Assembly: GCF_900454835.1 (NCBI RefSeq)
Contig: NZ_UGTM01000002.1
Location: forward strand, 1,116,001-1,180,000
DNA: 64,000 nucleotides
From: Prevotella denticola
GTDB lineage: Bacteria; Bacteroidota; Bacteroidia; Bacteroidales; Bacteroidaceae
Direction: 5' to 3'
The notes under the pieces were generated by a model. That model had not been told where the DNA came from, did no database searches, and worked only from the letters and a program-made list of their open reading frames with translations. Positions 19,940-28,555 of this stretch are shown here, in pieces. Position 1 is the first letter of the stretch, and the number at the start of each line of letters is the position of its first letter. A program made the translations under genes and the position numbers.

Positions 19940-20155
19940 ATGAAAAAAAATCTTTTCACGTTCGTAGAACGTAATGATTCCAACAAGCAGTTTGAGAATC
20001 ATTTGAATGCTGCTGTAATGGCGCAAATCTTCGGAGGTGTCAATCATGCAAATGCTGGCACCGAGTTGGAAGACAAATTGCATTACTGCAACCCATGGTG
20101 GAGTTGTGATGCATGGAATTGTGCACCAGATTGCACATGTAAAAATCTAGCATAA
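19940..20155 (+). CDS. Cysteine/tryptophan-rich GG-leader precursor peptide 2
   Basis: A 71-aa peptide with a leader MKKNLFTFVERNDSNKQ... ending in IFGG (Gly32-Gly33). The 38-residue core ends with a dense block in which five cysteines are spaced C50-x5-C56-x4-C61-x3-C65-x-C67, with Trp53, Trp54 and Trp59 between them. No known family is recognised for this core. A purine-rich RBS (aaaggaaagaatg) precedes the ATG. It follows the C39 transporter by 76 bp and precedes a strong hairpin and a second radical SAM/SPASM enzyme that is probably its maturase. The leader shares only the general GG type with precursor 1. Confidence 0.78.
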   Translation: MKKNLFTFVERNDSNKQFENHLNAAVMAQIFGGVNHANAGTELEDKLHYCNPWWSCDAWNCAPDCTCKNLA

Positions 20156-20163
20156 CTAATAAT

Positions 20164-20197
20164 GAAGAGGGGATTTTCTCTCTAAAGTCCCCTCTTC
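20164..20197 (+). terminator. Strong intrinsic terminator/attenuator after precursor 2
   Basis: GAAGAGGGGA (20164-20173) pairs with TCCCCTCTTC (20188-20197), and four more pairs (TTTT/AAAG) close a 6-nt CTCTCT loop. TTTAAAATTT follows. It lies only 15 nt before the start codon of maturase 2, so it must limit read-through and skew expression toward the precursor. Confidence 0.75.
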
Positions 20198-20212
20198 TTT
20201 AAAATTTATTCT

Positions 20213-21496
20213 ATGGATTGGTCTAAATATAATATCGTGTTAGAATCTCCTTATGGAAGATTTATTTACAACACCTACACGAATAATTTGATGAAAATGG
20301 ACACATCACTTATATCTTGTATAGACAAAGTAAAGGGTGGTGATTTTTCTGATTTATCGGAGAAAGAAATACTGACGCTTAAGAAGAATATGATATTAGT
20401 TGATGATGATACTAATATTTATCGTTCTATTAAATTACAACGCTCAATGTCCCGTTTGGATACCAGTTATCTAACATTGACCATAGCACCGACTACAGCA
20501 TGTAATTTCAAATGCGTGTATTGCTATGAATCGGGTATTACCCCATTGTCTGCAAAAGCTCAGACCAATTTGCTTGAAGATACGATATCATTTGTTAAAT
20601 TATTCAAGAACACAAAGTATTTGCGCGTTACATGGTATGGTGGAGAACCTTTACTTCAATTTGAGTATATTGAAAAAATGTCACACAGACTATTGGAAAT
20701 GTTTGACAACTATAACGCCCATATGATAACGAATGCGTATCTATTAGATAAAGCAAAATCCCAGAAATTGAAGGAGTTGAAAATTTCTACTATTCAAGTG
20801 ACAATTGACGGTTTAGAAGAAGTTCATAATAAACGTAGACCTCATAAACAGAACAATGACAGTTTCCAAAGAATTGTACATAATCTTAACGATTTGTTTT
20901 CTATATATCCTGAGGTTTCTATAGGATTTAGAGTTAATGTTGACAAGTCTAATCAATCAGAATATCCTCGTATATACAGTTATCTCAAGGAGAGATACGG
21001 AAAATACAGCATCAATATCCATCCGGGGTACGTCACAGATGACTTTTCTGATGAACCAAATAGCTGTTGTTTTGAAGCAGACGAAGTCAATAAGTTTGTG
21101 TTAGAACAATATGATACTCATAATATTCCGATTTCATTATATCCTCGCCCTTTGTTTGGAGAATGTAGTGCGCGTCATATTACAAGTTTTGTCATTGGTC
21201 CAGAAGGAGAACTTTATAAATGCTGGAATGATATTGGTATCAAGGAAAAAACAATAGGGACAGTTAAAGAAGTATCGTTGTCTCATGAACTGCTATTGAA
21301 ATATCTATTGGAAAACGATCCTCTGACAGACGTTAATTGTGAGGATTGTTTCTGTTTCCCTATATGCGAAGGAGGCTGTCCATATAAAAGGATTTATCAA
21401 AAAGATAACCAAGAAAGTTTTTGCAAGGCAAAAAGAAAAGGTGTCATTGATAAGCTCAAAAGATATATTGATTTTAAGTATAAAGTAATTCAATAG
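20213..21496 (+). CDS. Radical SAM/SPASM peptide maturase 2
   Basis: A 427-aa radical SAM enzyme with C97-NFK-C101-VY-C104-Y and a SPASM tail (KCWNDIG, CEDCFCFPICEGGCPYK). It is paralogous to maturase 1, with the same overall length, a similar start and TWYGGEPL/NWHGGEPL at equivalent places. The presumed substrate is precursor 2, immediately upstream. It is followed without a gap by the next barrel gene (stop TAG then ATG). The modification type cannot be predicted; given five Cys and three Trp in the core, thioether or Trp-centred cross-links are candidates by analogy only. Confidence 0.88.
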   Translation: MDWSKYNIVLESPYGRFIYNTYTNNLMKMDTSLISCIDKVKGGDFSDLSEKEILTLKKNMILVDDDTNIYRSIKLQRSMSRLDTSYLTLTIAPTTACNFKCVYCYESGITPLSAKAQTNLLEDTISFVKLFKNTKYLRVTWYGGEPLLQFEYIEKMSHRLLEMFDNYNAHMITNAYLLDKAKSQKLKELKISTIQVTIDGLEEVHNKRRPHKQNNDSFQRIVHNLNDLFSIYPEVSIGFRVNVDKSNQSEYPRIYSYLKERYGKYSINIHPGYVTDDFSDEPNSCCFEADEVNKFVLEQYDTHNIPISLYPRPLFGECSARHITSFVIGPEGELYKCWNDIGIKEKTIGTVKEVSLSHELLLKYLLENDPLTDVNCEDCFCFPICEGGCPYKRIYQKDNQESFCKAKRKGVIDKLKRYIDFKYKVIQ

Positions 21497-23557
21497 ATGA
21501 AAACATTATTTGTTATTATTATGTGCTTATGTTTCAACGTATCATATGCACAGGAACCTGACACAACGAAAACATCGGTTCAAACCAAAGAACTTGAAGA
21601 AGTGGTTGTCAAAGCATTTTATCTCGCACGTGAGAAAGATCATATCCTTGCGATTCCAACAAAAGAGCAACGTAAACATGCTGTGACTGGTTATGACCTA
21701 TTGAACAATCTTATGGTCCCAGGAGTATCTGTTGAGCGTTCGACTGGCAGTGTAACAACTCCAGCTGGTGCTGCCACTCTCTACATTGATGGGCGCGAGG
21801 CTGATTTCCGGGAGGTGCAGTCATTGAGACCGAAGGATATCTCTCGCGTGGAATATTTTGACGTACCGAACGGTAAATACGCCAAAGACGCATACGCTAT
21901 AAACATTGTAATGAAACCAATCAACAACGGTGGCTATACCCATCTGGATGCGTCTCAAGGTATAGGGTTTCTTTATGGTAACTATAACCTTATTTCAAAA
22001 TTTGTCACAGGAACAAAAAGTCTGAATCTTTGGGCAGGATATTCTTTGGAAAATCCCAAATCATCAATGAATGAAAATGAGTTTTTTAAATTTCCTGATT
22101 ATCAGTTAAACAGGCAACAATATTACAATAATGCTGGAAATAAGGAAACGGGAAAATATGTGCAAGCTTCGATAAGTAACCGAGGAAGAAAATATATATG
22201 GATGCTTCGTGGTGGTATGGCATGGGATGATAAAAGAAACAACATCAATGGCGGAAGGATTAACTATTGGCACACAAACACATCCATCAAGAATAGCAGT
22301 ATTTTAAATATTGACAGTCGAAACAAATCTTATCGTCCGAGTGTTTATTTCTACGGACTGCACACTTTTTCCGATACAAAGTCATTAGATTATGTATTTG
22401 ATGGATATTATTCTCGGAACGACTATAACCGTTTTTATAATGAGGATGATGAGTCATTTCATTCACTTGTCAAAGAAGATTATTATTACGTCAAAGCGAA
22501 TGCTAACTATTCAATGGCGTTCAGTCATAGGAACAGATTGGCTTTCAGCTTATTCGAGTTCATGAGAATTAGTGATTCTGAATACACGGGAACTTCGATA
22601 TATAATCAAAATTTGCATTCTTCGGAAACAATCCTTTTTGCTGACTATTCCCAGCGTTTAGGAAGATTTTTCTTTGATATCAACCCTGGATTATCTTTTC
22701 TTACATATAGTTTAAAGGGGATGGAGCCTATTAATCACCTTACGCCAAGACTTCAGACAAGAGCAGCATATAAGATAGATAAAGTACAGCAACTTCAATT
22801 TACATTTGCTTTGGGAAATACTTATCCGAGGATTAATACTATTAACAATGTCGAACAACAGATTGATCCTATCATTATTCTTAAAGGTAACCCGGATATG
22901 GACAACTCAATTCTTTTAAACCCACGATTAAGTCATACATTGAATCTTAATAAATTCGCTTTACAAACAGGGGTGTCATACTTCTACCAAAATCATTCAA
23001 TTATTTCGGATTACTACATACGGGACGGACACCTCATCAGCACTTTTAGAGATGATTGTATCTATCATCGCCCCAGTGCTGATATATCTATGACCTATAA
23101 ACCCTCCGGTTCACTCAATATGAAATTATCCAGTCAATGGATTGAACATTTGGTGCGGGGAGGGACTGAACATCGTAACTTGTCCTCAATCTCAGGATCT
23201 GCTATGGTAAACTACTATATTCAGGATTTTTCTTTCAGTGTATCTTTGGCGACACCATCCCGTGATTTAATAGACAGCCAAATTAGTAGGAAGACTTATT
23301 GGCAATATCAACTGTCGGCAATGTGGAAACATGGGAATTGGGCTATCGAAGCTAATGCAAACAACTTATTCATGATGAAGAATAATATTGTGGATGAATT
23401 GTCAACACCATATTATTCCTTCAAACAAATAAATCAAAGTCGCAGTTACAACCAGTACGCAACATTGAAAATTGTTTATAGTTTTGATTACGGCAAGAAG
23501 ACATCCAAAACACCTGATTATGAACATAAAAATAGTGAAAGTGCAATCTTAAAATAA
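21497..23557 (+). CDS. Outer-membrane beta-barrel protein, plug plus barrel
   Basis: A 686-aa protein with a signal peptide (MKTLFVIIMCLCFNVSYAQ), then LEEVVVKAFYL and a plug-like domain (YIDGREADFREVQSLRPKDI, RVEYFDVPNGKYAKDAYAINIVM), and a long barrel with alternating aromatic strands ending near FDYGK. It lacks the CarboxypepD_reg-like domain of the other two barrels in the window. It directly abuts maturase 2 and precedes an HlyD stub by 6 bp. It probably serves export or sensing of the second peptide. A classical siderophore receptor is less likely given the neighbours. Confidence 0.8.
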   Translation: MKTLFVIIMCLCFNVSYAQEPDTTKTSVQTKELEEVVVKAFYLAREKDHILAIPTKEQRKHAVTGYDLLNNLMVPGVSVERSTGSVTTPAGAATLYIDGREADFREVQSLRPKDISRVEYFDVPNGKYAKDAYAINIVMKPINNGGYTHLDASQGIGFLYGNYNLISKFVTGTKSLNLWAGYSLENPKSSMNENEFFKFPDYQLNRQQYYNNAGNKETGKYVQASISNRGRKYIWMLRGGMAWDDKRNNINGGRINYWHTNTSIKNSSILNIDSRNKSYRPSVYFYGLHTFSDTKSLDYVFDGYYSRNDYNRFYNEDDESFHSLVKEDYYYVKANANYSMAFSHRNRLAFSLFEFMRISDSEYTGTSIYNQNLHSSETILFADYSQRLGRFFFDINPGLSFLTYSLKGMEPINHLTPRLQTRAAYKIDKVQQLQFTFALGNTYPRINTINNVEQQIDPIIILKGNPDMDNSILLNPRLSHTLNLNKFALQTGVSYFYQNHSIISDYYIRDGHLISTFRDDCIYHRPSADISMTYKPSGSLNMKLSSQWIEHLVRGGTEHRNLSSISGSAMVNYYIQDFSFSVSLATPSRDLIDSQISRKTYWQYQLSAMWKHGNWAIEANANNLFMMKNNIVDELSTPYYSFKQINQSRSYNQYATLKIVYSFDYGKKTSKTPDYEHKNSESAILK

Positions 23558-23563
23558 ATCACA

Positions 23564-23755
23564 ATGAAAAAAGAAACAGGAATAGAATTACGCTCTGAAA
23601 AGGTTCGTAGTCTTCTAGGTGAAATACCTTCACCTTTTTTAAGATGGGGAACAGTGATAATAGTTGTCATCATCTTAGTTTTATTATTAGTTATTTGTAT
23701 CATACCTTATCCTGATTTGAAAAGTGAAAGTATTTTACATTATTTATTGATGTGA
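23564..23755 (+). pseudogene. Truncated HlyD-family membrane fusion protein (N-terminal stub)
   Basis: A 63-codon frame whose first ~55 residues look like the N-terminus of Bacteroidetes HlyD adaptors paired with C39 transporters: IELRSEKVRSLLGEIPS, one membrane segment (VIIVVIILVLLLVICII) and PYPDL. It then loses the family pattern and stops. The barrel, coiled coil and C-terminal parts that contact the transporter are absent. It follows the barrel gene by 6 bp, so the operon once continued with HlyD and probably a second C39 transporter. The break lies near the mobC fragment that begins at 23861. Confidence 0.7.
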
Positions 23756-23860
23756 CTTTCTACCAAAACATGTTAGTTTTTCTGCAATTTTATTCCTCTA
23801 AAAAACAATAACATCTTGAAGAATATGTAAGAACTAAATATCACGCATAAAATTAGAGAA

Positions 23861-24202
23861 TTATTCTTTGATAAGGTGTGTCAATGTCGGATCTGCTTTG
23901 ATACGTTCAATCTCACTCTTCACAAAAGTCTGCACATCTTGTTTGACACATTTATAGTTGGCCTCGATGGTCTCTTTGAGATTGTCGGAGCCATCTTCGT
24001 TTACGAAGTTTGTGATTATCGGGATTGGCTGGTAAGCTTTCATTTCTACTGATACCCTGGCACTATCGACAACAATCTCTGCATGGAATATCTTTTGGTC
24101 GATACGTTCATCGAAGTTTTCGGATACTGCACCTTCAAACATACCCTGACCCGTTGGCGGAATTAAGGCCGAGTTTACCAAGTCTTTTGAAAAGAATTGC
24201 AT
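23861..24202 (-). pseudogene. 3' fragment of a mobC/traG coupling-protein gene (copy A)
   Basis: The translated fragment (about 113 aa) matches the last ~105 residues of the intact coupling protein at 30090-32096: GMFEGAVSENFDERIDQ against GMFVGAVSDNFDERIEQ, then KIFHAEIVVDSA and MKAYQPIP. It is clearly divergent (roughly 70% by eye), so it is not a recent duplication of the local gene and probably came from another ICE. It lies between the two cargo modules on the strand of the true gene. Confidence 0.8.
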
Positions 24203-24356
24203 ATATTAAGGATTTTTGCGAAATTCGCATATAAGTTGTGCATACGGATTATTGAACTTAGTGTGTTGGTTATTACTAAGTTACAAAACATCTTTTATAT
24301 GCAACTTTTCTTGCATATTAATTTATCCTTTAATTTAATTCCGCCAACGAGTTATA

Positions 24357-24465
24357 TAGTAAATAATACAGCAAATATAGTGAAAATACTAAGGAAATAC
24401 ATTTTTTTTGAAAAAAAACTTGTTTTTCTTGTTTTAAACAATATAAATTTATATATTTGTGGCAG
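24357..24465 (+). promoter_or_regulatory. Promoter-operator block, copy 2
   Basis: Aligns over about 105 bp with 13391-13500 (shared TAGTAAATAAT, AAAATACTAAGRAAATACA, TTTTTCTTGTTTTAAACAATAT). It contains TTG at 24429-24431, 20 bp and TATATTTG at 24452-24459, and keeps the TTGTTT-T-AAACAA palindrome at 24429-24441. The second palindrome of copy 1 has decayed. A TATATTTG also exists on the minus strand (24379 down to 24372), but no gene now uses it. Predicted transcription starts near 24466, leaving a ~100-nt leader before the hydrolase. Confidence 0.75.
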
Positions 24466-24565
24466 AATATCTTATTCAGATAGCTAAAGGAACAATAAGG
24501 CTTTAATCGGTCTTGGATGCTAAGATAATAATGCTAAAAATAATAAAAACTTAAAATAAGATTCT

Positions 24566-27500
24566 ATGGTACAGATACTTAAAAAGCTGGTGAAATTAGA
24601 TGCATATAAATATGCCTATATATTTGTTATAGTTATTTTATTTGCAAGTTATTTTTCTGATGCGAATGCTCAAAAATCCTCGTATCAAAATAATTTGTCG
24701 ATCAAAGAACAACTGAATAAGATGTTCGTTAAGATTAATCGTAAAATAGTGCCAACTGGTTTTCTTTTGGATTATGCAGAGGAATACGAGCAATTATCTA
24801 ATTTCAGTCCTAACAAAAATGGGAATATAATACGGAAATGTGATTTGGGTACATATGTTAAATTAGTAGAAACATTACGTTCAGCATATCTTTTTGGCAA
24901 TCCCTACAAGGGTTATGATAAAGCATATAGTGAAAATATTTCACAACAGAAAGACGGGACTATCGGATTGTGCGTATTATTCTACCAGTATTCACATATT
25001 AAAAAGGATGCTTTAAAAGATGGGTATATATCATATACTAATGGTGTGGTTGAATGTTACAGCCCCAAAGCTTATCAAACCCAAATGGTAGGTGCTGGAA
25101 GCATAATACAAAATACGTCTAATACAAATGATATAACATTTTACCTTCCTGAAAAGTTAATCCTCGCAAATGTAGGTATAAAAAATGTAGAATTGGATTA
25201 CGGAAGTGGTTTTATGAGTGTATTGGGATCCAAAATAAAAGCTCACATTAGGAATGGACAGCACAATATAAAAATAAAGATTACTTCCGACGATGGGTAT
25301 ATAGGCATTTATACTACTACATTAAATGTCTGTAACACAATGGACATAAAGAAGAATACTAGGGCTTCAACATTCCTTCAGCCGATAGAAATTGCAGTGC
25401 AGGGAGATTCTTATAGAGGAATATCTACAACTGCAAATGTAACGATTATCCCTTCAAGGCTTGGGAACGGGAAAATATCAAAACCATTTATATTTGTTGA
25501 AGGGTTTAATCCCCAAACAAGCAATAACGCTCAAAGCGACCAGAGGTCTTTACTTTTTTACTATAGAGCTTGGTCTAAATTTATTACAGATAATGGATAT
25601 GATTTCGTTTATATTGATTGGTGTACACCTGAAGAATATATTCAAGCGAACGCTTATACATTAATAAAGATAATAGAAACTATAAACAATATGTCTGCTC
25701 AAAACAGTGAACCAAGCCTTCTAATAGGCCACAGTATGGGTGGACTTGTAGCTAGATATGCTTTAAAAACAATGGAGAACAAAAACAAGCCACACCATGT
25801 GGGGACTTATGTCAGCTATGATGCTCCACATTTAGGAGCTAATGTTCCTATTGGGCTATTGCATGGCTTTTATGGAATAAGAAAATTTCTACAAGAAAAG
25901 AATTTGATAGATAAGCTTATTAAAAAGATACCAACTGCAAAGAGTTATTTAGAAATAGGTGAAAAATTGGCATATTCGACAGCTGCTCAACAGATGCTTT
26001 GTAATAGTATTGATGCTGCTGGACATTTAAATAACTCTCTACATGTACAATGGCAGGAGGAACTCAGGCAACTTGGCTTTCCTAATGGAGATAAAGGGAA
26101 AAACTTCCAAATGCTTGGTATTGCTAATAGCGATTATTCAACATCTAAAGTTCCTAGTTATTATATTAACCTTAATGCCAACGCTGGAACAGAATTAACA
26201 TCTGATTGGATTTCACCATTGACAGGCCTAGTTATCGGAATTGGGTTGCAAGATGTAATTGCTGGATTGTTAGCATCTCTACCAGGAAGGACCTCGGCTG
26301 ACTTTCAATTTGAATGCCTACCGGGGAAATCACAAGGACAGAGAGTAAATTATTTCAAACTTGCTTTAAAAAAGGATTTTTTATGGACCATCCCTATTAA
26401 GAAAAGTATATTTAAATATGAAGGCTTTAATAGTAGTCCTTTGCTGTATGATATATATCCATCCTCAAAATTCGATTTAAAAAAGATGGATATAGGTGAT
26501 GGAGGAACAATTCCTTTTCTTGCTGATTATTGGTATTCATGGGGGATAAATATAAATATTCCATTTATCCCCACATCAAGTGCATTGGCATACAACGGTA
26601 TTTCATTATCTCCTAGCTCTTTTACATTTAATATAGATAATACCCGAACTGCATTTGGTAACAATTTCTATCTTGAAACAAATGACACCTATAAACAACA
26701 TATGTCTTTCTCTCAGAGTGCACAAAATTGGATATTATCCCACATAAATCAAACTGTTACAGGGCCTATTTTTGGGTATTCTGGAGCAAAGTACACTTTA
26801 TCTGGAGCGAAAGGAACTGTTGTATGGAGTACGTCGGATGCATCAATTGGAACCATTAATCAAAATGGGATACTTACCGTATCTAAAAATGGTTGTGTAT
26901 ATGTAATTGGTGAAACTAATGGGATGAAGTTTAGCAAATTGGTATATATAGGAGTCCCAACTTATTTGCTTTCTTCCAAACATAAACCAGATGGTTTTGA
27001 AATTGAAGCAAAATGCATAGATGAAACCTACAAAGCCAATATTGATAATATAAATTCATCGTTAATATTTAGATGGGGAGTAAAATTTCCAAACAAAGAT
27101 ATACGATGGATTGATACCAATAGCCCATCAGTATTCATACCTATAGAAGACAAAGATGCTGTTGTATTTCTTAAAATTATAGACAGTAATGGAAAAGAAT
27201 CTCTACTTCAATCTGTAAAGTGTACAGCGACGGATATTTTTTACGCATCAAATAATAGGCTGTTACTTGACGCAGCAAAAAAAATATACAAAGAAGATGG
27301 GACTACGTATTCATACAAATACGGCAAGATATACCTTACTAGAGATATTTCTTTGTCTAAAGAATATGAAGGTGACATCTGGACTTCTACGAAAGCTAAA
27401 GTATATAGCCCGTTTAATAGTACCTACATAATACCTGTGTCAAGAGGGGAAATGTCTATTAAAGATGTTCTTCCACAAGAAGAATTGGATTATATTACAC

Positions 27501-27601
27501 ACAACATGCAGGTTGATCATACATGCCTTTATACGATAGCATTGCTAAACCCGGAGGACAAGTTTATACAAATTATTCCTGTAACTATAAAAATAAAATA
27601 A
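24566..27601 (+). CDS. Secreted alpha/beta hydrolase (lipase/PGAP1-like) with C-terminal Ig-like region
   Basis: A 1011-aa exported protein. A hydrophobic segment (YAYIFVIVILFASYFSDANA) acts as the signal peptide. About residues 300-470 form the hydrolase core: FIFVEGFNP (oxyanion strand), YDFVYIDW, the nucleophile elbow GHS390MGG followed by LVARYAL, and YDAPHLGANVP as in PGAP1-like and lipase proteins. The catalytic Asp and His cannot be placed safely. Around 735-790 is a bacterial Ig-like (BIG2-type) stretch (GTVVWSTSDASIGTINQNGILTVSKNG). It is the first gene of a four-gene operon under promoter copy 2. An esterase or lipase acting in the periplasm or outside the cell is likely; the substrate is unknown. 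Confidence 0.75.
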   Translation: MVQILKKLVKLDAYKYAYIFVIVILFASYFSDANAQKSSYQNNLSIKEQLNKMFVKINRKIVPTGFLLDYAEEYEQLSNFSPNKNGNIIRKCDLGTYVKLVETLRSAYLFGNPYKGYDKAYSENISQQKDGTIGLCVLFYQYSHIKKDALKDGYISYTNGVVECYSPKAYQTQMVGAGSIIQNTSNTNDITFYLPEKLILANVGIKNVELDYGSGFMSVLGSKIKAHIRNGQHNIKIKITSDDGYIGIYTTTLNVCNTMDIKKNTRASTFLQPIEIAVQGDSYRGISTTANVTIIPSRLGNGKISKPFIFVEGFNPQTSNNAQSDQRSLLFYYRAWSKFITDNGYDFVYIDWCTPEEYIQANAYTLIKIIETINNMSAQNSEPSLLIGHSMGGLVARYALKTMENKNKPHHVGTYVSYDAPHLGANVPIGLLHGFYGIRKFLQEKNLIDKLIKKIPTAKSYLEIGEKLAYSTAAQQMLCNSIDAAGHLNNSLHVQWQEELRQLGFPNGDKGKNFQMLGIANSDYSTSKVPSYYINLNANAGTELTSDWISPLTGLVIGIGLQDVIAGLLASLPGRTSADFQFECLPGKSQGQRVNYFKLALKKDFLWTIPIKKSIFKYEGFNSSPLLYDIYPSSKFDLKKMDIGDGGTIPFLADYWYSWGININIPFIPTSSALAYNGISLSPSSFTFNIDNTRTAFGNNFYLETNDTYKQHMSFSQSAQNWILSHINQTVTGPIFGYSGAKYTLSGAKGTVVWSTSDASIGTINQNGILTVSKNGCVYVIGETNGMKFSKLVYIGVPTYLLSSKHKPDGFEIEAKCIDETYKANIDNINSSLIFRWGVKFPNKDIRWIDTNSPSVFIPIEDKDAVVFLKIIDSNGKESLLQSVKCTATDIFYASNNRLLLDAAKKIYKEDGTTYSYKYGKIYLTRDISLSKEYEGDIWTSTKAKVYSPFNSTYIIPVSRGEMSIKDVLPQEELDYITHNMQVDHTCLYTIALLNPEDKFIQIIPVTIKIK

Positions 27602-27602
27602 T

Positions 27603-28238
27603 ATGTTCAAGCACATTTTAATTTTCTCTACAACATTGCTTATTACGTGTAGCTTGATAGGTTGTTCAAAAGATAAAGATGGAACCATCACTGTGTATGG
27701 ATATGCTAGCGTTAATGGTGTCGCATATAAAGATTATGTGTCTATATATGATGCTTTCCACCCTGATCTTCCAATAAAGCCAACATTGTTCAATGGTGAT
27801 AGATTAGGTGTTTATAACGATAGTATTTTTATTTTCCAATTTATGTTTAGAAGTATTCAAAGTCAAACACCATTATGGTTGTTTGGAGCTTTTCGTATCC
27901 CTCAAGGTGAAGTCTTTCCAAATTTGGATAAATCTTACCAATTATCAAAGAATTTAATGTACGATAAAGACAGAACTATCTTTGAAGATTTCTTGAAATA
28001 TATACCAGTTTCTGAAAACAACAATGATAGTAGGGGTATCGCTATTATTATAGATTATAATAAGTTGCCATCAGCAACATCTATAGATGGCACTATTATT
28101 TTTAAGAAATTTAATAATAGAACTAAAAAGTTAGACGGTGAGATTTATCTCTATTCCAATGATGAATTCCCTATTTCATATAAGTTAGAGGGACATTTTT
28201 CTGATGTTTTATCCTATAACAAAGTACAATTACAATGA
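27603..28238 (+). CDS. Predicted lipoprotein, function unknown
   Basis: A 211-aa protein with a lipoprotein signal (LLITCSLIGC, lipobox Cys about 21). The remainder has a beta-rich look (TITVYGYASVNG, WLFGAFRIPQGEVFPN) and no family is recognised. It starts 1 bp after the hydrolase stop and its end overlaps the next gene by 4 bp, so it is translated as part of the operon. A periplasmic or surface partner of the hydrolase is the simplest reading. Confidence 0.7.
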   Translation: MFKHILIFSTTLLITCSLIGCSKDKDGTITVYGYASVNGVAYKDYVSIYDAFHPDLPIKPTLFNGDRLGVYNDSIFIFQFMFRSIQSQTPLWLFGAFRIPQGEVFPNLDKSYQLSKNLMYDKDRTIFEDFLKYIPVSENNNDSRGIAIIIDYNKLPSATSIDGTIIFKKFNNRTKKLDGEIYLYSNDEFPISYKLEGHFSDVLSYNKVQLQ

Positions 28239-28546
28239 AAAAAAGTGTTTTTAGATTTATTCCGTTATTTGCTCTAATGTTTTTCTTTACAGCTTGCCAT
28301 GACGATATTTACTCAGATATAACTAATGGCGGGAATGGTGTAGAGCATAATAGACAGCCTTTGGACAGTATGGATTTATACAATATCCAAATAGACAAGA
28401 GTACTATCCTGACTAATCTTATCCGCAATAATAATGGCAGATATTATCTCGACCTTACAGAACAGGATGCAGAAATTTTAGGTATAAAATCAGAGCTTTA
28501 CAACAACGCTCTTCGAAATGTTGAGCAAATGAATAACAATAAATAA
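28235..28546 (+). CDS. Small predicted lipoprotein
   Basis: A 103-aa protein with a lipobox FFFTAC (Cys about 21) and a charged, mostly helical remainder (DLTEQDAEILGIKSELYNNALRN). It overlaps the preceding lipoprotein gene by 4 bp and ends 9 bp before the astacin-like gene. No family is recognised. In similar arrangements such small lipoproteins can be immunity or inhibitor partners of a secreted enzyme, but nothing in the sequence proves it. Confidence 0.65.
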   Translation: MKKSVFRFIPLFALMFFFTACHDDIYSDITNGGNGVEHNRQPLDSMDLYNIQIDKSTILTNLIRNNNGRYYLDLTEQDAEILGIKSELYNNALRNVEQMNNNK

Positions 28547-28555
28547 TTTTTACAA

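Noticed and set aside
24197..24487. 96-codon frame over the hydrolase promoter
   Set aside because: AT-rich, no family, and it overlaps the well-supported promoter-operator block.
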